A stretch of 14,515 bases of DNA from JARICQ01 sp964428475 (GTDB lineage Bacteria; Bacillota; Clostridia; Tissierellales; Tissierellaceae): the NCBI GenBank assembly GCA_964428475.1, contig CAYRYO010000042.1, forward strand, positions 1-14,515, written 5' to 3'. The notes beneath the pieces are model-generated. The model saw nothing but the letters and a program-made list of their open reading frames with translations, ran no database searches and was not told the DNA's origin. This document shows, in pieces, positions 1 through 7,139 of this stretch; positions within the stretch are counted from its first letter, which is position 1, and every line of letters begins with the position of its first letter. The translations under genes were made by a program, and so were the position numbers.

Positions 1-569
1 AAATACTCACAAATAGCAATGCTAAAGTAGGAGATGTTTTAATAATTACAAAACCACTAGGTCTGGGTATAATAAACACTGCTATAAAAGGTGAATTAGC
101 AGATAAAGAAGCATACGATATAGCTGTAAAACTCATGACTACTTTAAATAAATATGCAAAAGAGGCAATAGATCGAGTGGGAGGAGTCAATAGTTTAACT
201 GATGTAACTGGATTTGGACTTATTGGTCATGGAGTTGAAATGGCTGAGGGAAGTGGAGTTACAATAAAGATAGATTACAAAAAAATCCCTATAATACCGC
301 GAGCATTAGAATATGCAAATATGGGATTAATACCAGCAGGAGCTTATGCCAATAGAAAGCATACTGAAGATAAGATATATATAGATAAAACAGTTCCAAA
401 AGATGTAGCAGATGTGCTATTTGATCCACAGACTTCAGGTGGATTTTTGATATCAGTTAAAGAGTCTAAAGCAAAGGAACTTTTACAAGCATTAAAAGAT
501 ACACCAACACAAGCTGCAATAGTTGGGTATGTATTAGAAGAAGAAGGCAAATCTGTAATAGTAGAATAA
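1..569 (+). CDS. selD: Selenophosphate synthetase (selenide, water dikinase), 3' part only
   Basis: SelD makes selenophosphate from selenide and ATP, the selenium donor for Sec-tRNA. The window opens inside the gene. The frame is already open at base 3 (residues ILTNSNAKVGDVLIITKPLG), so the ATG at 135 is internal. About 188 C-terminal residues are visible of the roughly 345 usual for the family. They include KPLGLGIINTAIKGE, DVTGFGLIGHG and DPQTSGGFLISV, which are typical of the C-terminal half of the AIRS-type ATP-binding fold. The N-terminal catalytic Cys/Sec and Lys lie outside the window, so whether this SelD is itself a selenoprotein cannot be seen. The stop is 17 bases before selA, which fits one transcript. 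Confidence 0.95.
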   Translation, partial: ILTNSNAKVGDVLIITKPLGLGIINTAIKGELADKEAYDIAVKLMTTLNKYAKEAIDRVGGVNSLTDVTGFGLIGHGVEMAEGSGVTIKIDYKKIPIIPRALEYANMGLIPAGAYANRKHTEDKIYIDKTVPKDVADVLFDPQTSGGFLISVKESKAKELLQALKDTPTQAAIVGYVLEEEGKSVIVE

Positions 570-586
570 ATTAAAGGAGTGATCCG

Positions 587-2011
587 ATGCAAAAGAAAAA
601 CCTATTTTCTTTGATCCCCAAAGTAGATGAAATACTTGAAAATGATAAAATATTGGAATTGCTAAATAATATTCCTAGAAAAATAATTTTAGAGAGTATT
701 AGAATAGAAATTGAAAATCTTCGAAAGCAGATAAAAACAGGTAAATTAGATCAAGAAGATATATATAAGGAAAACAAGGTAATACATTTAAAAATAATTA
801 AAAGAGCTAAAGAAAAGGATAAATTTAATTTAAAAAGAGTTGTAAATGGAACCGGAATAGTTATACACACAAATCTAGGAAGGTCTCTTATAAATAAGGA
901 GATAATGGAAAATGTGGCAGAAATAGCTACAAATTATTCTAATCTAGAGTATAATCTAGAAACTGGGAAAAGGGGCAGTAGATATAGCCATCTAGAAGAC
1001 ATAATATCTGAAATAACAGGAGCAGAATCCGCAATGGTAGTAAATAATAATGCTGCTGCAGTTATTTTAGCCTTAAGCAGTATGGCTAAAGGAAAAGAAG
1101 TAATAGTATCTCGTGGTGAGTTGATTGAAATTGGTGGAGCATTTAGAATACCCGATGTGATGGAACAGAGTGGTGCAAAACTTGTAGAAGTAGGAACTAC
1201 AAACAAGACACATTTATGGGATTTTGAAAATGCAATAAGCGAGGAGACAGGGGCATTATTAAAAGTACACACAAGCAATTATAGAATAATGGGATTTACA
1301 TCAAATGTAGATTCATCAGAACTTTATTCACTAAAAGAAAAATATAATATTCCTATAATAGAAGATCTAGGAAGCGGTGTATTGATTGATCTTTCTAAAT
1401 ATGGAATAGAATATGAACCAACAGTTCAAGATTCCCTAGAAAGTGGCGTAGATATAGTTACATTTAGTGGAGACAAACTTCTTGGAGGGCCTCAAGTGGG
1501 GATCATCGTTGGAAAGTCTGCATATATAGAAAGGATGAAAAAAAATCCATTTACTAGAGCGTTTAGAGTAGATAAATTTACTATTTCTGCATTAGAAGCA
1601 ACTCTTAGATATTATCTAGATGATGGAATTGCCGAAAAGGAAATACCTACTTTGAATATGTTGTCAACTTCAATAGAAGTATTAGAAGAAAAATCAAGAG
1701 CATTAAAAGGTTTATTATGTGATAAGATAAATAGGGCAGATATAAAAATAGAAGTAAAAGATGATTATTCTGAAGTAGGTGGCGGTTCACTTCCTATGGA
1801 AAAATTACCTACGAAATGCATTGTATTGACTTTAGAAAATGGTAGTACTCAGAAGTTTGAATCTTATCTAAGGAAATTTGAAACTCCAATTATTACTAGG
1901 CTTTACAAAGAGAAAATACATTTAGATTTAAGAACAATCAGCAAAGATGAGTTTTCTATAGTAGTAGATGGTGTAACATATGCATTAAATAATCTTAAAG
2001 GAGCAAATTAA
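587..2011 (+). CDS. selA: L-seryl-tRNA(Sec) selenium transferase (selenocysteine synthase)
   Basis: SelA is a cytoplasmic PLP enzyme that converts Ser-tRNA(Sec) to Sec-tRNA(Sec) using selenophosphate. The product is 474 residues, close to the usual bacterial length of about 460-470. The PLP lysine is K297 in FSGDKLLGGPQVG, matching the family motif. Other SelA-like stretches are VVNGTGIVIHTNLGRSL, ITGAESAMVVNNNAAAV and VEVGTTNKT. The start is fixed by AAAGGAG at 573-579, 7 bases before the ATG. The gene sits between selD and selB, and its stop directly abuts the selB ATG. The tRNA substrate is encoded at 6824-6920. Confidence 0.97.
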   Translation: MQKKNLFSLIPKVDEILENDKILELLNNIPRKIILESIRIEIENLRKQIKTGKLDQEDIYKENKVIHLKIIKRAKEKDKFNLKRVVNGTGIVIHTNLGRSLINKEIMENVAEIATNYSNLEYNLETGKRGSRYSHLEDIISEITGAESAMVVNNNAAAVILALSSMAKGKEVIVSRGELIEIGGAFRIPDVMEQSGAKLVEVGTTNKTHLWDFENAISEETGALLKVHTSNYRIMGFTSNVDSSELYSLKEKYNIPIIEDLGSGVLIDLSKYGIEYEPTVQDSLESGVDIVTFSGDKLLGGPQVGIIVGKSAYIERMKKNPFTRAFRVDKFTISALEATLRYYLDDGIAEKEIPTLNMLSTSIEVLEEKSRALKGLLCDKINRADIKIEVKDDYSEVGGGSLPMEKLPTKCIVLTLENGSTQKFESYLRKFETPIITRLYKEKIHLDLRTISKDEFSIVVDGVTYALNNLKGAN

Positions 2012-3922
2012 ATGAAGCATGTAATTATTGGAACAGCAGGACATATAGATCATGGGAAGACAACTCTAATAAGAGCTATTACAGGTAGAAATACAGATAG
2101 ACTAAAAGAAGAACAAAAAAGAGGCATTTCCATTGAACTTGGATTTACTTATTTTGACCTTCCTTCAGGGCAAAGGGCAGGAATAATAGATGTGCCAGGT
2201 CATGAAAAATTCATAAAAAACATGTTGGCTGGAGTAATGGGCATAGATATAGTTATTCTCGTGGTAGCAGCTGATGAATCTATAATGCCCCAGACAAGAG
2301 AACATTTATCAATTTTAAATATGCTCGGAATTGAAAAAGGATTTATTGTGCTTACTAAATCAGACTTGGTAGAAGAGGACTGGATAGAAATGGTCGAGGA
2401 AGAAGTAAGAGAAGAAATCAAAGGAACTTTTCTAGAAAACTCCAAAATACTTAGAGCATCATCAGTTACAAATAAAGGTATCGAGGAAGTAATACAACTT
2501 ATTGATGAATACTCAGAAGAATTAGAAGATAAAAATGCAGACGATATGCCAAGGCTTCCAGTTGATCGTGTCTTTTCTATATCTGGATTTGGAACTATAG
2601 TCACTGGAACGCTTCTTTCAGGAAAGATAAATGTAGGCGATGAAGTTCAGATATTTCCTGGTGAAAAGACAGCCAGAATAAGAACTCTTCAAGTACATGA
2701 TGATGATTCAGATATAGCTTATGGTGGGCAAAGAGTTGCAATGAATCTTGCAGGTATAAAAAAGAATGAATTAGATAGAGGCAGTACAATAGCTCCTATT
2801 GGATCGATGAAGGATACAAAACTGCTGGATATAAAGATAAAGTTACTAAAAAATATAGATAAAATAATAGACAATAGAACAAGACTCAGATTATATATAG
2901 GAACAAAAGAAGTTTTGTGTAGAATTATACTTCTAGATAGAGAAACACTTGGACCTGGAGAAGAAGCCTATGCACAGTTAAGACTTGAAGAAGAAGTGGT
3001 AGCTAAAAGAGGAGATCGTTTTATTATAAGATTTTACTCTCCTATGTTTACTATAGGCGGGGGGGAGATACTTGAGCCAAACCCATTAAAGAAAAAGAGA
3101 TTTGATGAAGCGGGAATAAAAAAACTTGAGATAAAAGAAATGGGATCATCAAAAGATATAATAGAAAATATAATAGAGGAAAAATCAAAGGATTTTCCTA
3201 CAGTAAAAGATATAGCAACTCAAAGTGCCATGCTAGAAGAAAAAATAAAAGAAGAAATAGATTTACTAGAAGAAGAAGGAAAGGTAATTATATTTACACT
3301 TACAAAAGACATCTATATTATTCATGTAAATTACTACAATAAAGTAAAAGGGAGTATTTTAAAGATATTAAATGAATTTCATGAAAAATATCCTCTTAGA
3401 CTTGGAATTTCAAAAGAAGAAATTAGAAGTAGGTTTTTACCCAAAGCAAAATCAAAGGTATCAGAGTTATTTATAGATTTTTTAATCAAAGAAAACTATA
3501 TAGAACAATCTTCACAAAATATAATGACTAAGGGATTTAAAGTGGATTTAAATGAGTCTCAAGAAAAAACGTATAAGGATATTTTGAAGGTATTTAAAGA
3601 AAGCGCATATCAACCTCCAAAGAGAGAGGAACTCTCAGATATCATAAAATATGATAAAGATGAAATTCAAGAATTATTTAATGTAATTTTAAATAGAGGA
3701 GAATTGTTTAAATTAAACGAAGAAATATATCTAGATACAAATTTATATAAAAATTCAATTGAAAAACTAAAAGAGTATATAGTAGAAAAAGGTTCGATAT
3801 CAATTGCTGAATTTAGAGATTTATTAGATACAAATAGAAAAGTAGCACTGGGACTACTGGAACATTTTGATATGGAAAAAATTACAAAAAGGCAAGATGA
3901 TAAGAGAGTTCTTAATAAATGA
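2012..3922 (+). CDS. selB: Selenocysteine-specific translation elongation factor SelB
   Basis: SelB is a GTPase that carries Sec-tRNA(Sec) to the ribosome at UGA codons followed by a SECIS hairpin. The product is 636 residues, slightly longer than the E. coli protein. The GTPase motifs are clear: GHIDHGKTT at residues 10-18, DVPGH at 60-64 and TKSD at 115-118. The EF-Tu-like domains 2 and 3 follow (SGFGTIVTGTLLSG, then RGDRFIIRFYSPMFTIGGGEIL). The C-terminal third, from about residue 380, is lysine- and glutamate-rich and matches the winged-helix repeats that bind SECIS RNA. The ATG follows the selA TAA with no gap. Its SD, AAAGGAG, lies inside the end of selA (1997-2003), which suggests translational coupling. 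The TGA stop is followed by a TAA five codons later, so it is a true end, not a Sec codon. Confidence 0.97.
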   Translation: MKHVIIGTAGHIDHGKTTLIRAITGRNTDRLKEEQKRGISIELGFTYFDLPSGQRAGIIDVPGHEKFIKNMLAGVMGIDIVILVVAADESIMPQTREHLSILNMLGIEKGFIVLTKSDLVEEDWIEMVEEEVREEIKGTFLENSKILRASSVTNKGIEEVIQLIDEYSEELEDKNADDMPRLPVDRVFSISGFGTIVTGTLLSGKINVGDEVQIFPGEKTARIRTLQVHDDDSDIAYGGQRVAMNLAGIKKNELDRGSTIAPIGSMKDTKLLDIKIKLLKNIDKIIDNRTRLRLYIGTKEVLCRIILLDRETLGPGEEAYAQLRLEEEVVAKRGDRFIIRFYSPMFTIGGGEILEPNPLKKKRFDEAGIKKLEIKEMGSSKDIIENIIEEKSKDFPTVKDIATQSAMLEEKIKEEIDLLEEEGKVIIFTLTKDIYIIHVNYYNKVKGSILKILNEFHEKYPLRLGISKEEIRSRFLPKAKSKVSELFIDFLIKENYIEQSSQNIMTKGFKVDLNESQEKTYKDILKVFKESAYQPPKREELSDIIKYDKDEIQELFNVILNRGELFKLNEEIYLDTNLYKNSIEKLKEYIVEKGSISIAEFRDLLDTNRKVALGLLEHFDMEKITKRQDDKRVLNK

Positions 3923-3948
3923 AAAAAAAGTCGATAATAGGTGAATAC

Positions 3949-4653
3949 ATGGAAGAAACCATATTAATAATAGATAGTGATAAGTCATTTGTAAAAGGTT
4001 TGAGATATAGTTTAGAACAAGATAGATACAGAATAGACGAGGTTTATACGGGAAAAGATGCAATAGATAAGATAAATAAAAACAAGTATAAATTGATATT
4101 ATTGGATATTGTACTCCCCGATATAAATGGATTAAATATTTGCAAAGATATTTCAAAACAAAACGAAATTCCAATTGTAGTAATCACTGAAAAAGACGAA
4201 GATATCAATAAAATTTTAGCACTTGAATATGGTGCAGATGATTATGTGGTCAAGCCTTTTAATATATTGGAACTTAAAGCAAGAATAAAGGCAGTGATAA
4301 GGAGAACAAATCGTAAAAACAATGGTATCAATCACCAAGTGATAGAAATTGATGATTTCACTATAAATACATTGGGAAGAAAAGTGAGTATAGGAGATAA
4401 GGACATAAATCTTACAGGAAAAGAGTTTGATCTTTTTTTTGTACTTATATCAAATCCTGGGAAAATATTTAAAAGGGAAAAACTTCTTGAATTGGTCTGG
4501 GGATACTCATACTTTGGCGACTTAAGAACAGTAGATGTTCATATAAGAAGAATAAGAGAGAAAATAGAGCATGACTCATCAAATGCTAAGTATATAATGA
4601 CTAAATGGGGCGTTGGCTATTACTATAATAAAAAAACAAAAATTGTCCGATAA
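3949..4653 (+). CDS. OmpR/PhoB-family response regulator, orphan
   Basis: This is a two-component response regulator with a receiver domain and a winged-helix DNA-binding domain. An ATG at 3919 overlaps the selB stop (ATGA). The in-frame ATG at 3949 is preferred for two reasons: AGGTGA precedes it at 3939-3944, and the phosphoacceptor Asp in LILLDIVLPDING then falls at residue 53, the classic position. The acidic pair IIDSDKS, the Thr of VVITEKDE and the Lys of DYVVKPF complete the receiver. The C-terminal half (LTGKEFDLFFVLISNPGK through LRTVDVHIRRIREKIE) is a standard OmpR-type wing. No histidine kinase is encoded nearby. Placement at the end of the sel operon suggests co-transcription, but the regulated genes are unknown. 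Confidence 0.93.
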   Translation: MEETILIIDSDKSFVKGLRYSLEQDRYRIDEVYTGKDAIDKINKNKYKLILLDIVLPDINGLNICKDISKQNEIPIVVITEKDEDINKILALEYGADDYVVKPFNILELKARIKAVIRRTNRKNNGINHQVIEIDDFTINTLGRKVSIGDKDINLTGKEFDLFFVLISNPGKIFKREKLLELVWGYSYFGDLRTVDVHIRRIREKIEHDSSNAKYIMTKWGVGYYYNKKTKIVR

Positions 4654-4656
4654 AAC

Positions 4657-4690
4657 AAAACAAACTAATAATATATTATTAGTTTGTTTT
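4657..4690 (+). terminator. Perfect 34-bp palindrome, likely terminator of the sel operon
   Basis: Two 17-base arms (AAAACAAACTAATAATA and its exact reverse complement) meet without a spacer, 3 bases after the response-regulator stop. The right arm ends in GTTTT, so the transcript would be an AT-rich hairpin ending in U residues, as expected of an intrinsic terminator. The symmetry would let it act on either strand. The low GC content makes the stem weaker than usual. Confidence 0.7.
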
Positions 4691-4762
4691 ACATAAAGGA
4701 TCTTTTGATTAACATTTAGAGATATGATATTTCCTTCCTAACCAATGCTAGGTTTGAAAAAC

Positions 4763-4794
4763 AAGGATATTTAAGTTTTCTTAAATATTACCTT
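4763..4794 (+). repeat. Imperfect hairpin upstream of the intron remnant
   Basis: AAGG-ATATTTAAG (4763-4775) pairs with CTTAAATAT-TA-CCTT (4780-4794) around a TTTT loop. Only a 2-base bulge interrupts it. It lies about 20 bases before intron domain V, where the stem of domain IV would stand in an intact group II intron. It may be the collapsed domain IV stem after loss of the ORF. It could equally be an unrelated hairpin. Confidence 0.4.
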
Positions 4795-4814
4795 GAAGTT
4801 AGAGTGTAAACTAT

Positions 4815-4894
4815 GAAACCGGCGTATACGAGATCCGTTTGTACGGTGGTGTGGGAGGTCGGTAAATAAATTAATTATTTACCTCCTATCCGAT
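4815..4894 (+). mobile_element. Group II intron 3' remnant (domains V and VI, no ORF)
   Basis: The stretch closely resembles the 3' end of clostridial group II introns. Domain V is at about 4815-4850: ACCGGCGTA pairs with TACGGTGGT apart from one G-G mismatch, with the ATACGAGATCCG apex between. The conserved linker GTGTGGGAGG follows. Domain VI is at about 4852-4894: GGTAAATAA pairs with TTATTTACC, and beyond it CTCCTATCCGAT carries a candidate branch-point A and a CGAT end. Intact relatives, from memory, read CCGCCGTA, GTACGTACGG and TGTGAGAGG, so several substitutions are visible. No reverse transcriptase is encoded anywhere in the window, and no GTGYG-type 5' end is seen in the 120 bases upstream. 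It is therefore probably a dead 3' fragment. The intron class cannot be assigned by eye. Confidence 0.75.
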
Positions 4895-4936
4895 TTAGAT
4901 AGTTAATATGGAAAATATGAGGAGGTTTGATGAAAA

Positions 4937-6622
4937 ATGGAAACAACAAATGTAATGGTAATACTTATGTTAATGGTAAGTTTTTTACTTGCTGGATTTA
5001 CACTAGAAAAACCACAGGCTATTGACAAAGTGATGACTTTTAAATCAAATGTTGAAATGTCAAATGATATATCAGAGCCTAGTCTTAATGATTCTGTTCA
5101 GACAATTGTTTTAAGTTTTAGTGAAGAGATTGACCCTACAAACATTACTGATTTCGTAGAGCTATATAAAATTGATGCATTAGGAAATCAGTTAAAAGAA
5201 AACTGTAGAATTAATTTAGATGTAAATGATAATAAGAGTATAAGAATTAATAATATCAATATAACAAGCTTTACGCAAGGGGAGGAGTATAAGCTTGTAA
5301 TTGATAAATCATTGAAATCTAAAACAGGACTTACACTCAATGAAAAGTATATCGGATATTTTGCAACAAATAATAATTTTAGTTTTCAAGGAAGTCCAGA
5401 TTTAAAGGATGAAAGATCACAGATTATCGTTATTAGCGATATGCATTTAGGCATAGATGATGGCTTTGCAGAAATAAAGAAAAACAAGCAAGCATTTGCT
5501 GATTTTTTAAATTTTACAGGGACTGCTCCTAATGTTTCAGAGATTGTTATTGCAGGAGATATGTTCGATGAATGGTTCTTGCCAATGGACTATGAAATGC
5601 CCGACTCACTATCTATATTCCATAATAAAATAGTAAAAAACAACAAAGATATAATAGACGCTCTAAATAAAATAATAAAAAAAGGAGATATAAAGGTAAC
5701 TTATGTATCTGGAAATCATGATTTACTATTTAGTGAAGAAGAAGTAGAAAGAATATTTCCAGGAATTAATCAAGTGCGTGAAGATATAAGAGGACTTGGC
5801 ACTTATATTACAGGAGAAAAATCAGAAATTGCTATTGAACATAGTCACAGGTACAACTTTTTCTGTGCACCTGATATGATTTCAAATCGGAATATAACAA
5901 AAAATGATACATCAATTTTACCACCTGGTTATTTCTTTACAAGAATAGCTACTTCATCAGTCATTCAAGGGCACCCAGAGTCTAATAATACGTTTTCTGT
6001 AATTACACCAAATAAGGAAGACGAGACTCAATTAAATTATTTTTATTATTATCAAACATGGAAGTCAATATTAACTGTTTTACCAGTAAATGAAAATTTT
6101 TCTGGCAACACTATAAAAACAAATATCGATGGTTTTACAGAAACTTACTCCATTAATGATTTGCTTCCAGCACAAAACTCTGATGGAATAATTGATGTAA
6201 ATTTATATAAAGACAATGTTAAAACGTGGGATCAAAGACAAACCTTGAATAAAGTTAATTCCAAAATAAATGTTGCAGATGCGCTCATTGGTGCTGCATC
6301 GGGTGCTTTTACTGATTTACAAGCAAAAACACAATATTTCGACATAGACTCTTCAAAGAGAATTGTTGTCTTTGGACATACACATGAGGCAAAGATAATA
6401 CCATTTAAAAATTTAGATAAACAAAAAACAATTTATGCCAACAGTGGAACTTGGATAGATGTAACGCCATCTACGTCTTATCCAACTAGGACATTTGTTG
6501 TAATAACAAATCCAAAGAGCAACTCAGCAGTTCAGACAGTCAACCTCTATCAATATTCAGATAATAAAATAATAACTCAGTGGGAAGAAGGGCAAGCAAT
6601 AACAAATATATCTTCACGTTAA
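4937..6622 (+). CDS. Exported calcineurin-like metallophosphatase with N-terminal Ig-like domain
   Basis: The protein has 561 residues. Residues 5-20 are a hydrophobic signal segment (VMVILMLMVSFLLAGF) with no lipobox Cys, so it is probably secreted or held by an uncleaved anchor. Residues about 45-145 (QTIVLSFSEEIDP through YFATNNNF) resemble bacterial Ig-like (SbsA-type) domains. The phosphoesterase domain follows with the full metal-ligand set: D168 and H170 in ISDMHLG, D208 in GDMFDEW, N260 and H261 in GNHD, H302 and H304 in HSHRYN, and H481 and H483 in GHTHE. It should be an extracytoplasmic dinuclear-metal phosphoesterase, but the substrate cannot be predicted. Start choice is odd: GGAGG at 4921-4925 best serves an out-of-frame ATG at 4930. 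The ATG at 4937 is the one that opens the signal peptide. The gene appears monocistronic, between the intron remnant and selC. Confidence 0.88.
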   Translation: METTNVMVILMLMVSFLLAGFTLEKPQAIDKVMTFKSNVEMSNDISEPSLNDSVQTIVLSFSEEIDPTNITDFVELYKIDALGNQLKENCRINLDVNDNKSIRINNINITSFTQGEEYKLVIDKSLKSKTGLTLNEKYIGYFATNNNFSFQGSPDLKDERSQIIVISDMHLGIDDGFAEIKKNKQAFADFLNFTGTAPNVSEIVIAGDMFDEWFLPMDYEMPDSLSIFHNKIVKNNKDIIDALNKIIKKGDIKVTYVSGNHDLLFSEEEVERIFPGINQVREDIRGLGTYITGEKSEIAIEHSHRYNFFCAPDMISNRNITKNDTSILPPGYFFTRIATSSVIQGHPESNNTFSVITPNKEDETQLNYFYYYQTWKSILTVLPVNENFSGNTIKTNIDGFTETYSINDLLPAQNSDGIIDVNLYKDNVKTWDQRQTLNKVNSKINVADALIGAASGAFTDLQAKTQYFDIDSSKRIVVFGHTHEAKIIPFKNLDKQKTIYANSGTWIDVTPSTSYPTRTFVVITNPKSNSAVQTVNLYQYSDNKIITQWEEGQAITNISSR

Positions 6623-6656
6623 TAAAATATTCTTCTCCAACCATAAACTTATAAAA

Positions 6657-6700
6657 CAGTATAAAAGGAATAAATTTTAAATGTTATTCTTTTTATACTG
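6657..6700 (+). terminator. Long inverted repeat after the phosphatase gene, possible terminator
   Basis: CAGTATAAAAGGAATAA (6657-6673) pairs with TTATTCTTTTTATACTG (6684-6700) across 17 positions, with a single G-U pair and a 10-base loop. It lies 35 bases after the phosphatase stop and about 70 bases before the selC promoter, so insulating selC is a plausible role. No T tract follows the stem on the + strand, which makes a standard intrinsic terminator less certain. Confidence 0.5.
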
Positions 6701-6768
6701 CAAGACATTAAGACAACTTGAAACATTACAATCTCTAGATGGACTTGCAATTAAAAATAAAAATATAC

Positions 6769-6797
6769 TTGTAAAACCTTCAATTATGATGTATAAT
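6769..6797 (+). promoter_or_regulatory. Sigma-A-type promoter of selC
   Basis: A TTGTAA -35 box (6769-6774) and a perfect TATAAT -10 box (6792-6797) are separated by 17 bases. Transcription would start around 6804, some 20 bases before the mature tRNA 5' end. The promoter gives selC its own expression, independent of the selDAB operon. Confidence 0.75.
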
Positions 6798-6823
6798 TAA
6801 AACTGTTGTATAAGTTGAAATAT

Positions 6824-6920
6824 GGGGGTAGATGAGTTCTGGTGGGCTCTCTGGTCTTCAAAACCAGCGCGAGGGGCTTGTGGTCTCTTGGGTGGGTTCG
6901 ATTCCCACATACTCCCGCCA
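6824..6920 (+). tRNA. selC: tRNA-Sec (anticodon UCA)
   Basis: This is the selenocysteine tRNA that decodes UGA. It is 97 bases long with an encoded CCA end (6918-6920). The acceptor is GGGGGTAG against ATACTCCC, 8 positions with one G-U pair; the eighth (6831 against 6909) is a G-A mismatch. The D stem is an extended 6 bp (GAGTTC/GGGCTC) with a 4-base loop, a tRNA-Sec hallmark. The anticodon arm is CTGGT-CTTCAAA-ACCAG with anticodon TCA at 6858-6860. The long variable arm is an 8-bp stem (CGAGGGGC/GTCTCTTG). The T arm is GTGGG-TTCGATT-CCCAC, and the discriminator base is G. This is the bacterial 8+5 architecture expected for SelA and SelB recognition, and both partners are encoded in the window. 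Confidence 0.97.
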
Positions 6921-6929
6921 TAGTAAAAT

Positions 6930-6953
6930 AGCGACCTGAGGGTTGCTTTTTTT
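6930..6953 (+). terminator. Intrinsic terminator of selC
   Basis: AGCGACC pairs with GGTTGCT (7 bp, one G-U) around a TGAG loop, followed by a run of seven T residues (6947-6953). It starts 9 bases after the tRNA CCA end, so selC is a single-gene transcript. Confidence 0.88.
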
Positions 6954-6997
6954 GTTGTCTAAAATTATATCTATAATTTATAAAATGATGTGGATTG

Positions 6998-7034
6998 CTA
7001 GGTGGAATTGACCTTTGGAATGAATTTTGCCTAG
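6998..7034 (+). repeat. Inverted repeat over the putative cyclase promoter
   Basis: CTAGGTGGAATT (6998-7009) and AATTTTGCCTAG (7023-7034) pair at all 12 positions if three G-U pairs are allowed, around a 13-base loop. The right arm covers a possible -10 box (7032-7037). It could be an operator or an RNA hairpin. The function is unknown. Confidence 0.4.
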
Positions 7035-7045
7035 AATAATATAAT
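7008..7045 (+). promoter_or_regulatory. Putative promoter of the diguanylate cyclase gene
   Basis: TTGACC (7008-7013) lies 18 bases before TAGAAT (7032-7037), each matching 5 of 6 consensus bases. A perfect TATAAT at 7040-7045, 19 bases after TTGGAA (7015-7020), is an alternative. Either gives a leader of about 90 bases before the GTG start. The preceding gene is closed by the selC terminator, so a promoter is expected here. Confidence 0.5.
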
Positions 7046-7139
7046 AAAATATAGTGGTAAAATTATACACAATTTGATAGTATGTGTATTGAGTATTGAA
7101 TTTAACAAACATACTGACGAACCATAGGAGGAAGTAATA

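Noticed and set aside
934..1278. Minus-strand open frames inside selA, selB, the ABC genes and the fusion gene
   Set aside because: They lie entirely within strongly supported + strand genes, have no convincing ribosome binding site and read as low-information translations of the opposite strand.
3920..3937. selB TGA as a Sec codon (readthrough selenoprotein)
   Set aside because: The frame hits TAA after only four more codons, and SelB has its expected C-terminus. No other reading frame in the window shows a conserved domain continuing past an in-frame TGA, so no selenoprotein or SECIS element is called.
3919..3948. ATG at 3919 as the response-regulator start
   Set aside because: It adds ten residues before the usual receiver start and moves the phosphoacceptor to residue 63. 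The ATG at 3949 has an SD and puts it at 53. The earlier start is not excluded, because an ATGA overlap with selB is common in coupled genes.
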